From: Theionarchaea archaeon
GTDB lineage: Archaea; Methanobacteriota_B; Thermococci; Methanofastidiosales; SZ-28-30
NCBI GenBank assembly: GCA_018992685.1
Contig: JACVGT010000014.1
Coordinates: forward strand, 93,040 to 131,348
Length of the DNA stretch: 38,309 nucleotides
Direction: 5' to 3'
Both the position numbers and the translations under genes were made by a program. The notes below the pieces were generated by a model that saw only the letters and a program-made list of their open reading frames with translations, searched no databases and was not told where the DNA came from. Positions 1 through 8,128 of this stretch are shown here, piece by piece (the stretch's first letter is position 1; the number at the start of each line of letters is the position of its first letter).

Positions 1-1
1 A

Positions 2-775
2 AAGGAAATCGTGAGAGAGTTCTTCACGCGACTGGGCATGGAGGTCCAATTCGCCCTCAAGGAGAATCAACCAAGCTATTACGCATACAACACCAATTAT
101 GAAGTATTCTGGAAAGGTATGGAAGTAGCAGATATTGGCATGTTCTCTCCCATTGCTTTGGATCACTATAAGATTGAATATCCCGTGTTTAATGCGGGTC
201 CGGGGCTGGGGCGAATAGTCATGCTCAAAGAAGGGATATCCGACTTGAGACAGGTCCACTTCCCGGAGCTCTATGGGAGGAAATATTCAGATGGCGAAAT
301 TCTGGAATCTCTCTATTTGATTAAGAAGGCCGTAAACACTGAATTGGTGTCAAAGATTGTGGAAGCTGCCCGACAGCACAAAGATGCTGCAAGCCCCTGC
401 AGGTTCACAGTGTACAAGGACAAAACCATTCAGATCGAGGTTGTGGAAGAAGAGGAAAACACAAGATTAATTGGACCTGCAGGATTCAATGAGTTATATG
501 TATATGATGGATCAATATATGGCGTTCCACCTGAATCTAAGAATAAGAGAATCCAGGAAATTCTTGAGAGGGGGGTGACTGCTCATCTTTGCTACATGGA
601 AGCGTTTGCTCATTCTGTGGTTTCTTCTCTGGAAGAAGGTACACACCGCGTGGGCATGGTCAAGAGTATGTCTGACATTAATGTAGACATTCCCTCCCAT
701 ATCAGAGACCATATCAGAGCTCAAGGAAGAATTGACGTGAGAGGCCCGATGTTTTGCACTGTGGTGATTTCTTGA
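2..775 (+). CDS. sepS: O-phosphoseryl-tRNA(Cys) synthetase, C-terminal part (5' end outside window)
   Basis: The reading frame is open from the left edge to a TGA at 773-775, so this is the last ~257 residues of a longer protein. The visible part has the class II synthetase motif 3 region (GPGLGRIVMLKEG, with the Arg that contacts ATP) followed by a C-terminal domain typical of SepRS, whose family members are about 540 residues. SepRS charges tRNA(Cys) with O-phosphoserine, which SepCysS then converts to Cys-tRNA; this route is known from methanogens, Archaeoglobus and relatives. SepCysS is not in the window. The GTG at 11 lies inside the frame and is not a start. The assignment to SepRS rather than PheRS alpha rests on overall recognition of the C-terminal half; the N-terminal half would settle it. 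Confidence 0.85.
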   Translation, partial: KEIVREFFTRLGMEVQFALKENQPSYYAYNTNYEVFWKGMEVADIGMFSPIALDHYKIEYPVFNAGPGLGRIVMLKEGISDLRQVHFPELYGRKYSDGEILESLYLIKKAVNTELVSKIVEAARQHKDAASPCRFTVYKDKTIQIEVVEEEENTRLIGPAGFNELYVYDGSIYGVPPESKNKRIQEILERGVTAHLCYMEAFAHSVVSSLEEGTHRVGMVKSMSDINVDIPSHIRDHIRAQGRIDVRGPMFCTVVIS

Positions 776-843
776 ATAGTTTTCCCCTGCTCTTGGTAAA
801 TGTTTTTAACTTTGGGTTGACTGTTAGGGGTCGGGGTGATAAC

Positions 844-1017
844 ATGAGTGATGTGAAACCAGATTTTGTGGTTCGAGTGGTGAAGGATGTTGGGGGCAAA
901 GACAGATGGACTGATGTTGGGGTGGCCTATAGGAATGCACGAGGATCTATCACCATTTACTTGTCAGCTTTGCCTCTCAATGATAAGATGTTACTGATCC
1001 CTTCCAAGGGTGAGTGA
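844..1017 (+). CDS. Small conserved-looking protein, 57 aa
   Basis: This short gene starts at ATG 844, seven nt after a GGGGTGAT ribosome-binding stretch, and stops directly against the GTG start of the endonuclease V homologue (TGA then GTG), so the two are probably co-translated. The protein has a charged first half and the phrase RWTDVGVAYRNARGSITIYL followed by LPLNDKMLL. This layout (a W, then G.A..N..GSI..YL.ALPLN..) resembles small bacterial and archaeal proteins of unknown function that I recall only by pattern. No membrane segment, signal or metal-binding motif is visible. Function unknown; that it is a gene is supported by the ribosome-binding site and gene contiguity. Confidence 0.65.
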   Translation: MSDVKPDFVVRVVKDVGGKDRWTDVGVAYRNARGSITIYLSALPLNDKMLLIPSKGE

Positions 1018-1635
1018 GTGATTGGAAAAGGAGGTGAAAGATTCCAACATCTTCTCTCAGAGTATGTTCGGGAAGAGGACTGCTTTGAGAAAGTGGTAAC
1101 ACTGGCTGGGGTAGATGTCTCCTACAAGGGAGACATTGCCTCAGTCGCCTGTGTAGCCATGGAAGAGGGAGTGGTGACCCAGGAAGTAACCTGGATTGGC
1201 CAGCCCTCTTTCCCCTATGTGAGCTCTTTTTTTGCATTGCGGGAATTTCCTTTGATATATGAAGCGGTTAGAAGGGTTCCATGTGATTTGCTGTTTGTCC
1301 ACGGGCACGGGAGAGCTCATCCCAGGAAATTTGGGCTTGCCTGCCACACTGGGTTGTACTTTCAGAGGCCTACTGTAGGAGTAGCAGGCCGGATTCTGGT
1401 GGGCGAGTTTGACAATTCCTATGGGGATTGGACGTATCTGCATTTTCAGAATGAGGCTGTTGGTGCTCTAGTGAGAACACAAGAAAAGATGAATCCCATT
1501 GTGGTTAGTGTGGGGCACATGATATCACTGAAGTCAGCAGTTGACTACACTCGTCTGAGCGTGATGGCTCACAGGTTCCCAGAGGTTGTGCACTTGGCTC
1601 ACCTACTTTCCAGGAAGACGCTGGATTCCAGATAA
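1018..1635 (+). CDS. nfi: Endonuclease V family protein with altered active site
   Basis: The 205-residue protein matches the endonuclease V family, which nicks DNA 3' of deaminated bases such as inosine. Seen: GVDVSY with D33, ALREFP with E76, the HPRKFGLACH block at 101-110, and PTVGVAG near 120. The second catalytic Asp, D110 in the Thermotoga maritima enzyme within a DGxGxAHPR motif, is replaced by His here (VHGHGRAHPR, H95, codon CAC), and the conserved Lys of GVAK is Gly. Loss of activity or a changed role is therefore possible. The GTG start follows the stop of the upstream small gene directly and has a GGGTGA stretch just before it; a stronger GGAGGTGA at 1029-1036 lies inside the coding sequence without a good in-frame start behind it, so the start is uncertain. 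Confidence 0.8.
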   Translation: MIGKGGERFQHLLSEYVREEDCFEKVVTLAGVDVSYKGDIASVACVAMEEGVVTQEVTWIGQPSFPYVSSFFALREFPLIYEAVRRVPCDLLFVHGHGRAHPRKFGLACHTGLYFQRPTVGVAGRILVGEFDNSYGDWTYLHFQNEAVGALVRTQEKMNPIVVSVGHMISLKSAVDYTRLSVMAHRFPEVVHLAHLLSRKTLDSR

Positions 1636-1732
1636 CTTCTTCAGGGTGCAGTCCGGTGAATTGCGATAATATCCATGTTCACATTATGAAAAGGGTTTTA
1701 AGGTATCCACAAAACATCAACTGGTGATTCAC

Positions 1733-3181
1733 ATGTTTGAGTTAAAAGGAGTCAATGTGGCTCTGGCCACTCCCTTTACCAAGGATTCTGTTGATGAAGA
1801 AGCTTTCAAAAATCTCATCCACTACTGCAAGGCGCAAGGTGTCCATGGGATTGTACCCTGTGGCTCCACAGGTGAATTCTCCAACATGACTTTTGAAGAG
1901 AAAGAGCGAGCCATAGAGATTGCAGTTGAAGAGGCCCAGGGGATGAAGGTCATTGCAGGAACAGGGGATTCAGGAACAGATAAAACCATTGGAATGACGA
2001 AGGCAGCCGAGGACATAGGTGCAGATGCCTGTCTGGTGGTTACCCCTTTTTACATGAAACCAGCAGACAAGGGGATGTTTGAACACTTTGCAGCGTTGGA
2101 GGAGTCAGTTGATCTCCCCATTGTCCTGTACAATATTCCTCCTTTGACAGGTGTTACTCTGCCCTGGAAGGTTGTCGAAGATCTTGCCGAATTGGAAGGC
2201 ATTGTGGGCATCAAAGACTCTTCTGGGAACATGTCGTATATCATGACGTTACTGGAGAAGGTTTCATCTAAGATAAACGTGGTGTGTGGATGGGATGAAA
2301 TTGTTCTTCCCTCCCTTGCCGCAGGCGCAGACGGAATGATTTTGGCCTCAGCCAATATAATCGGTGATTACTGGGTGAAAATCTACAATGCCATGCAGAA
2401 CAAGGAGTACGAAAAGGCTGTGGAAATCCAGAAAAGAATCCAGAAATTAACCCGGATCATATGTGCTACAGGTGCTCTTGGGACAAAAGCGGGGCTGAAC
2501 TACTTGGGTGTAAAGGTGGGGAAATGCAGGAACCCTCTCATGATTGGTGATACCTTGTCATATGAGAATAAGGAAGAGATTAGAATCGAACTTGAAAAAC
2601 TGGGGAAAATCAAAGCAGAAGAAATTACCTTCAAACTGGAAGGAAAAGAGGTAAAGTCACGGTTTACCACAGCGGGGATTACACCTGCAGTCATTGATGA
2701 TTTCTCCCTGAGAATTGGAGAAGCTCTATGTGGCGAAGGGGCAGAAGTAGCTCACATTGATTTGTTGATCGGAGAACGGAAAGGTCCTGTGGGAGAGGCC
2801 TATGCCACCGTGCTGGCTTCTGATAAAAATGCATTGCAGGTCATATTGGAGCCAAATGTCCTGGTAAAACCCAATACACTGATTATCCCGACGGTGAAAA
2901 TGAAGGACATGCGTCATGCCTCTATTGTCTATGGTCCTGCTCAGGCAGGCGTCGCTAAAGCACTGGCAGATTCAGTTCAGGATGGTATTCTGCCCGAAGA
3001 AGTGCTGTTAATTGTCAATGTGTTTGTACATCCTTCAGCCTCGAACAGAAAGCAGGTATACATAAACAATTACAAGGCCACCCGTCACGCCATCAGGAGA
3101 GCAATAGAAGGAAGACCGACCAGGGAAGAGATCATGGAAGTCAAAGACAATGCACGTCATCCCTTCAGGTACTCTCCTTGA
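1733..3181 (+). CDS. DapA-family aldolase fused to formaldehyde-activating enzyme (Fae)
   Basis: This 482-residue protein has two domains. Residues 1-300 are a DapA/N-acetylneuraminate-lyase-type class I aldolase: GSTGE at 44-48, Y107, the YNIP block with Y133, and the Schiff-base lysine in GIKDSSG (K161). Dihydrodipicolinate synthase has Arg138, which binds the aspartate semialdehyde carboxylate; the aligned residue here is Leu (PPLTG), so true DapA activity is doubtful. Residues ~323-482 are a full Fae domain, with EVAHIDLLIG (catalytic His341), [23 protein letters not shown] and VFVH. Fae condenses formaldehyde with tetrahydromethanopterin to methylene-H4MPT. I infer that the aldolase releases or consumes formaldehyde and passes it to Fae, as in Fae-Hps. 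ATG 1733 is chosen for the GGTGAT at 1723-1728; the upstream GTG 1724 overlaps that site. Confidence 0.9.
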   Translation: MFELKGVNVALATPFTKDSVDEEAFKNLIHYCKAQGVHGIVPCGSTGEFSNMTFEEKERAIEIAVEEAQGMKVIAGTGDSGTDKTIGMTKAAEDIGADACLVVTPFYMKPADKGMFEHFAALEESVDLPIVLYNIPPLTGVTLPWKVVEDLAELEGIVGIKDSSGNMSYIMTLLEKVSSKINVVCGWDEIVLPSLAAGADGMILASANIIGDYWVKIYNAMQNKEYEKAVEIQKRIQKLTRIICATGALGTKAGLNYLGVKVGKCRNPLMIGDTLSYENKEEIRIELEKLGKIKAEEITFKLEGKEVKSRFTTAGITPAVIDDFSLRIGEALCGEGAEVAHIDLLIGERKGPVGEAYATVLASDKNALQVILEPNVLVKPNTLIIPTVKMKDMRHASIVYGPAQAGVAKALADSVQDGILPEEVLLIVNVFVHPSASNRKQVYINNYKATRHAIRRAIEGRPTREEIMEVKDNARHPFRYSP

Positions 3182-3234
3182 CTTCTTTTCCTTTTCCCTT
3201 TTCATTTCCTCTTTCATTTTCACTTCCGTTTTCT
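3182..3234 (+). terminator. Pyrimidine-rich tract after the DapA-Fae gene
   Basis: Directly after the stop codon the + strand is a ~50-nt run of T and C with repeated TTTTC/TTTCC clusters. Archaeal terminators are typically T-rich stretches, so this is a likely stop site for the upstream transcript. The remaining ~200 nt up to the ThrRS gene hold nothing else recognisable. Confidence 0.55.
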
Positions 3235-3436
3235 TGAATAAGTCCCTTTTGGCCATCACTATCTCCGAAGAAGATTCTTGCACTTGTTCTGAAACTACCG
3301 AGGAGTGTAGAGATTGAAAATCATACCAGAATGTGGAAAGCAGCCCAATCAAGAGCCCTCCAAATGGAAGGGAAAACTTCGTCCCTATAAAAAGAGAGAG
3401 AAAGAATTTGTTACTGTGATCATTGCTCTTGGACGA

Positions 3437-5329
3437 TCAGCCCACAAAAATGGGTCTCTTTGAAAGCATCTTGGGCAAAGGAAGTGGCTTGAACGGCATA
3501 CTCTCTGCCGTCTCGTTGACCTCTTTCGCCAGAGCATCCAGATTCATCTTCTCCTGTTTTCCCGTCTTCCTCACTCGCACCATGAACTGACCAGATTCGA
3601 CTTCCTGGTCTCCGACGACCAGTATATAGGGAACCCATTCTTTTTCTCCATTCCGGATTCTCTTTCCCACACTCTCAGTTGTATCATCAATGTCCACCCG
3701 TACACATTGGTTCTCAAGCTGAGATGCAACCTCTTCACAGAATTTCAGATGCGCATCAGTTACAGGCACAAGTCTCACCTGAGTTGGTGATACCCACACA
3801 GGAAGCATGGGCTTCTTTCCTGCCTGTTGATCAAAATACGCCTTCTCCAGAAGTGCATACATTACCCGCTCAGTTGCTCCAGAAGGAGACAGGTGCATGA
3901 GAACAAAATCCTTCTTTTTCCCATCCTGATCTATATAGCCCAGCCCATATCTCTGGGAATTCTCCACATCAATTTGATCAGTGGTCAGTGCACTTGCCTT
4001 GCTCAAAGCATCGACAAAGTTCCATTCATACTTCAGTATGAAGTAGAAGAACTGTTTCTCCCACATTTCGATGAGGGCAGGCTTCCCCCATGTTCTCACC
4101 AGTCCAGCCACGAACTCCTTGTTCTCACTATAGAAGTCCCTGGTTACTCTGATGGCAAATTCCAGGTCATCAGGCACTGTCAGTCCGAAGGATTCCTGAA
4201 GTTCCCAGGACACCCTGAACCGAGTTTCCATCTCTTTCTTGGCCTGCTCAATGTCCTTGCAGAAGGCATGACAGTCAGGCATGGTGAAAGCTCTCAACCT
4301 CCTGAGTCCGGTCAGTTCTCCCCGCTGTTCAACTCTGAAACTGTATCTAGTTAATTCATATAGCTTGAGAGGGAGTTGCCTATAGGAGATACTCATGTCA
4401 TGCGCCATGAGGAATTGACCAAAGCAGGCAGCAAAGCGCAGGAACACTCTCTTATTAGGAGTCTGTATAGTGTATTGACGTGCCGGAAACCTGTGCAGGT
4501 AGCTCTTCAGAGAAGGATGCTCAAAATCGTACATGATGGGAGCCTCGATCTCCATGGCACCGTATTCATTCATTTTCCTGTTGACTGTTTCCTCGATCAT
4601 GCTCTTTATGAACCTGCCTTTGGGATAATACCTGAGGTTTCCTGGATCAGACCCTGGCTCATAGTCCACGAGCTCTAGTCTTCTCATGAAGGTGACATGG
4701 GGAGGTTCCTGTGTCACTGCTCGTACCTTTGCCATTTCATACTGGCAGAACAATCTCAATCTCTCGTGGTTTGAGAAGTCAAATCCAAATAGACTCCCTC
4801 TATCAGATTCCAACTCATGCAGTTCCCCGTTGGTGTCAAGTATGTACCAGCGAGATTCCAGTTCCTTCTCCTTTTCTAGAGCTTCTGAAACTGTTTCCTT
4901 CTCCTCTTCCTCAGGGCCGAATTCTCTGGAAAGTTCAGAAAGGGGGTGGCCTTTGCACTTCACTGTGAATGCCTTATACCAGCCAAACGGAGCACGTTCA
5001 ACCTCGAATTCCTGTGCTCTCAACAGCTCCTCAGCATTTTTCAAAACAGTGAGGGCTGTACCCGGATTTCCTGGGGTCGATGTGAGATGAACGTAAGGGT
5101 AGAGCACAATCCGTGTGGTTCCAACCTGTTCGGCAATATTCTTCACCTCGCTGACATAGCGAGTGGTTGTCGCCTCTGGATTCACTTCATCCTTTTTTTC
5201 CACAGCAGAGAATACAACAAGGCATTCCTCAATTGCTTTGTGCTTTTCTGCAGTGTCTTCGGCCTCCTTCATGGCCTTCTTCTTCACCTCAAATTCAACG
5301 AAATCCGAGTGTATAGCCAGTATTCTCAT
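3437..5329 (-). CDS. thrS: Threonyl-tRNA synthetase, archaeal type
   Basis: A full-length 630-residue archaeal ThrRS that attaches threonine to tRNA(Thr). The N-terminus (MRILAIHSDFVEFE, to about residue 140, with YPYVHL) is the D-aminoacyl-tRNA-deacylase-like editing domain found in archaea in place of the bacterial N2 domain. The class II catalytic core follows: motif 2 as FRVEQRGELTGLRRLRAF, zinc ligands in AACFGQF, DCHAF and LMHLSPSG, then the anticodon-binding domain (PVWVSPTQVRLVPV) up to the C-terminus. The start is ATG at 5329 with AAGGTG upstream; on the minus strand a TTTAAATA box lies about 50 nt upstream. Nothing appears truncated. Confidence 0.96.
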   Translation of the reverse strand: MRILAIHSDFVEFEVKKKAMKEAEDTAEKHKAIEECLVVFSAVEKKDEVNPEATTTRYVSEVKNIAEQVGTTRIVLYPYVHLTSTPGNPGTALTVLKNAEELLRAQEFEVERAPFGWYKAFTVKCKGHPLSELSREFGPEEEEKETVSEALEKEKELESRWYILDTNGELHELESDRGSLFGFDFSNHERLRLFCQYEMAKVRAVTQEPPHVTFMRRLELVDYEPGSDPGNLRYYPKGRFIKSMIEETVNRKMNEYGAMEIEAPIMYDFEHPSLKSYLHRFPARQYTIQTPNKRVFLRFAACFGQFLMAHDMSISYRQLPLKLYELTRYSFRVEQRGELTGLRRLRAFTMPDCHAFCKDIEQAKKEMETRFRVSWELQESFGLTVPDDLEFAIRVTRDFYSENKEFVAGLVRTWGKPALIEMWEKQFFYFILKYEWNFVDALSKASALTTDQIDVENSQRYGLGYIDQDGKKKDFVLMHLSPSGATERVMYALLEKAYFDQQAGKKPMLPVWVSPTQVRLVPVTDAHLKFCEEVASQLENQCVRVDIDDTTESVGKRIRNGEKEWVPYILVVGDQEVESGQFMVRVRKTGKQEKMNLDALAKEVNETAESMPFKPLPLPKMLSKRPIFVG

Positions 5330-5502
5330 TTCAATACACCTTTTCTTAAGTTATGTAGGTAACTACCTAGTCTTATTTAAAGATAGTGGTAAAGACGTGT
5401 TCTCTCATGGTATCTTTCTTCTTTTGAAAAAGAGAACCTTCATCACTCTTGGTATTGTGCGCATCCTTAAGTAGACTGCTGACGACTTTTCACAGTGATA
5501 CC

Positions 5503-6315
5503 ATGAACTCCGTTGGTACAATCATGGAGGAGGCAACAGCCTTCATATACAGCAACGGGACACCCCTTGAGATTGCAAGGCTCGACAGTATTCTCAAGAG
5601 AACGTCATCCACGGTCCTGAGAACTATTGAGGTCCTTCAAAATGACGACGGCGGGTTCCCCTACAATATGGAGTCCGGCAAGATATCCACCCTCAACACC
5701 ACTGAGTTTGTGCTGGTGTGGCTTCATGATCTGGCTCTCCTGGATTCAGAAATGGGAAGAAAAGCATTCCGATTTATTCTGTCCATGCAGAGCCCTGATG
5801 GTACCTGGAACGAAAAGGACGAAATCCTCCCATACAGTCCCCCTCCCTGGATGGTTCCCCACAACGAATATGCCATAGCCTTCACAACTGCCAATTCCGC
5901 TTTCTGGCTGGGAGTCAAGGGGCTGAAGACAGAACCCTTTTTCAGAGCATGTACGTTTCTTACGTCGTCTCAGAACGAATCTGGCAAATTCCCTGGGTTC
6001 CTCCACACCACCTGGATCAGCGCCTCGGTGTTGGCCTTGGAGAAAGATTGGACGTCTCCTCATGTAGTTAGAGCCATGTCCTACTTGGAGGGACTCTCAC
6101 TGGAGCAGTGGGAAGCCTCTCAGATCAGCTGGATGCTGTGGTATTTCTCTCTGGCTGGCATTCCCGCGCACCTCCCTCTTCTCAGGAGTGCATTCACAGA
6201 GCTTCTCACCCGGCAGAACGAAGACGGGAGCTTCACGGCTGAAGATGGTGATTCCTACTCTGTCAACACCACGCTTGAAGTAGTCAAGGTCATTCTAGCC
6301 AACACATCTCTATGA
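5503..6315 (+). CDS. Prenyltransferase/squalene-cyclase repeat protein
   Basis: A 270-residue protein built of alpha-helical repeats with QW-like motifs: QNDDGGFPYN (46-55), QSPDGTWNE (96-104), QNESGKFPG (157-165) and QNEDGSFTA (238-246). These repeats make the alpha/alpha barrel of squalene-hopene cyclases, class II diterpene cyclases and protein prenyltransferase beta subunits. There is no DxDD acid motif and no DDxxD motif, so a cyclase reaction is not supported; binding of an isoprenoid or a scaffolding role is possible. ATG 5503 is preceded by GTGAT, whereas an in-frame upstream start at 5449 would add 18 residues unrelated to the fold. It sits between ThrRS and the adenylating enzyme, both on the other strand. 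Confidence 0.75.
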   Translation: MNSVGTIMEEATAFIYSNGTPLEIARLDSILKRTSSTVLRTIEVLQNDDGGFPYNMESGKISTLNTTEFVLVWLHDLALLDSEMGRKAFRFILSMQSPDGTWNEKDEILPYSPPPWMVPHNEYAIAFTTANSAFWLGVKGLKTEPFFRACTFLTSSQNESGKFPGFLHTTWISASVLALEKDWTSPHVVRAMSYLEGLSLEQWEASQISWMLWYFSLAGIPAHLPLLRSAFTELLTRQNEDGSFTAEDGDSYSVNTTLEVVKVILANTSL

Positions 6316-6347
6316 GGTCTTCCACCTTCCCCACGTGATCGGTATAA

Positions 6348-7802
6348 CTAGCTAGAGTCTCCCCGCAGATCCACCACTCGCAGTGCTTTCCACTTCTCCA
6401 CCAATTCATCCTCTAAAACCAGGGTATCCACTGTCTTCACAGAGGGTGTAATCTCAAAGATATTCTTAATCCTGGAGATGATGAGCTTCTCGATGTCAGA
6501 CTCCTTCCCCTTTTCTATGCCTGCTTTTATGATAACCTCATCAAGTGAATACGGGTCTTTGGGATCAGTCCTGGTGATAATTGCTTGGTAGACCTCAAGT
6601 CCGGGAATCTCTGAGAGGAGATCATCTACTGCATTCAGGTCAAGGTTGGTCCCCTTGACACGGGCAATATTGATCCTGGTGGAATATTCATGCATTCTTC
6701 CAATGGGGCTCATGATTCTGGGAGATGTTCTTCCACATTCACACTTCTCAGACACAATTCCGCGCTCAGCCACATCGTGAGTAAGAAATCGTAGAAACAC
6801 TGTGCCTCTGAAATCGATGTGAGTGAACGCCAGGACTCCTCTCTCGCCTTCACCAACTGGTTCCAGTGTCTTTTCATCCAGAATCTCCCAGATATGCACA
6901 TCGGGATGCAGATGGAACCCACTTCCTGGGGCGCATTCCACAAAGCTGGTCTTACACTCAGATGATCCATACCCTTCCAGCACGCGGCATTCTGCACCAA
7001 CTGCTCCCAGATTGTCCAGTATTCGCTTCTTCATACCTTCTGGAAATCGCTCACCAGCACACAGCACGTTTTTCAGATTGTGGAACGAGATGTCATGACC
7101 CTCTTCCTTCATACGAACTGCTGCTTCTGAAAGGTGCTTGGTGTATGTTGGGACTCCTACCATATCAGTAACACCAAACTTGTCAATAATTAAGACTTGC
7201 TTGTCAGTCATTCCAGCCCCAAACCGGATAGACAGGGCACCAATAGTATCAGAGGCTGCAACACACTGCCAGAATGCCATGTGCAGTCCAGCAGGGAAGG
7301 CGATATGGAAAATAGAGTCCTCTGTGCCCCCAATGGTAGTTCCAATCCGTGCTCCACATTCTGCAAAGATCTCTGAGTCCTTCTTGGTATAGAAGACGGG
7401 TGTAGGCATACCGGATGCCCGCCCCGATGATACCACAAACATGACAGGTTTAAATTCTTCCTTGAGTTCTGAGGTAACTCTCTGCATGCTCATCAGCTTA
7501 TCATAGAAAGCAGCTCTCAACTTGGTGGAAGTGGGGAGGGTCTTCCTTAGGGTGACTTCAGTAGGCTGCAAAATGAAATCTTTTGGCTGTTCCATCAGGT
7601 TCTCCTTCTTGGTCAAGGGGATCTTGGTCAGGTCGCCAAGAGTTCGGATGTCGCTGGGAGACAACCCGTTCTCTCTGAACAACTTTCTGTAAAAGGGACT
7701 GTGGTGATATGCCAGTCTGACCATGTTGTGGAGTTTTCGCTCCTGCATTGATTTCATTGTTTCTTTGTCCATGGTCTCTATTTCCGGGTTCCAGAATTTC
7801 AT
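6348..7802 (-). CDS. PaaK/coenzyme F390 synthetase-like adenylate-forming enzyme
   Basis: A 484-residue member of the phenylacetate-CoA ligase branch of the ANL superfamily, which also holds coenzyme F390 synthetases of methanogens. Seen: the N-terminal KLHNMVRLAYHHSPFYRKLF typical of this branch, LEGYGSSE (motif A5) near 276-283, and a C-terminal lid from about 375 (PIGRMHEYS onward). The Ser/Thr/Gly-rich phosphate loop is atypical: SSGRASGMPT at 125-134 instead of SSGTTGxPT. A Cys-rich CECG follows in the hinge region. The substrate cannot be read from the sequence: an aryl or acyl acid (CoA ester) or F420 (adenylylation) are both open. The gene has an A/T-rich TATATA box at 7824-7829 on its strand, 25 nt before the ATG, so the mRNA is probably leaderless. 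Confidence 0.8.
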   Translation of the reverse strand: MKFWNPEIETMDKETMKSMQERKLHNMVRLAYHHSPFYRKLFRENGLSPSDIRTLGDLTKIPLTKKENLMEQPKDFILQPTEVTLRKTLPTSTKLRAAFYDKLMSMQRVTSELKEEFKPVMFVVSSGRASGMPTPVFYTKKDSEIFAECGARIGTTIGGTEDSIFHIAFPAGLHMAFWQCVAASDTIGALSIRFGAGMTDKQVLIIDKFGVTDMVGVPTYTKHLSEAAVRMKEEGHDISFHNLKNVLCAGERFPEGMKKRILDNLGAVGAECRVLEGYGSSECKTSFVECAPGSGFHLHPDVHIWEILDEKTLEPVGEGERGVLAFTHIDFRGTVFLRFLTHDVAERGIVSEKCECGRTSPRIMSPIGRMHEYSTRINIARVKGTNLDLNAVDDLLSEIPGLEVYQAIITRTDPKDPYSLDEVIIKAGIEKGKESDIEKLIISRIKNIFEITPSVKTVDTLVLEDELVEKWKALRVVDLRGDSS

Positions 7803-7820
7803 ACCATTAGAATTATGCTA

Positions 7821-7831
7821 TAGTATATAAT
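7821..7831 (-). promoter_or_regulatory. TATA-like box for the adenylating enzyme
   Basis: On the minus strand the sequence ATTATATACTA lies with its centre about 24 nt before the ATG at 7802, the distance expected for a leaderless archaeal transcript. Confidence 0.6.
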
Positions 7832-8098
7832 GTTTGTGCTGCTGCGCCTTATGTACCTAAAGGCTCACCCTACAAGGAGAAGTTCCCTTTTTTTGACAGT
7901 AATCTGAGATTCAGTTGCCCTCTCGGCGGGCATTGAAAAAGAAAAAGAAGAAAAAGGGGGTTTTCTTCTGCTACCGTTGCAGAGATCTGCAGGTTCTGCT
8001 TGAAATCCCTATCTCCTCCCCTTGGCTGTTAACGTACTGTTCTCATATAGGGAGTACCATCCTGTCTCCCCTGCCCTCTAACATGCCAGTCAGTCATG

Positions 8099-8106
8099 TT
8101 TATATA
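8099..8106 (+). promoter_or_regulatory. TATA-like box setting the start of the class I isoprenoid gene
   Basis: TTTATATA is centred 26 nt before ATG 8129. An in-frame ATG at 8096 overlaps this box and would be upstream of the expected transcription start, so the downstream ATG is preferred. Confidence 0.65.
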
Positions 8107-8128
8107 TGTCAAGGTAGGCGTATCAGCA

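Larger units (their letters stand above)
7803..8128. other. Divergent intergenic region, 326 nt
   Basis: This gap separates the divergent adenylating-enzyme and class I isoprenoid genes. It holds TATA-like boxes at each end (7821-7831 on minus, 8099-8106 on plus) and a purine-rich run at about 7934-7961 that is T-rich on the minus strand. No tRNA-like fold, convincing small gene or inverted repeat was found in the middle; an open frame starting at 7915 is dominated by the poly-Lys run and is not credible. Confidence 0.6.

Noticed and set aside
1733..2660. Calling the aldolase domain dihydrodipicolinate synthase (dapA)
   Set aside because: The Arg that binds aspartate semialdehyde in DapA is Leu here, and the domain is fused to Fae, so the lysine-pathway role is not supported.
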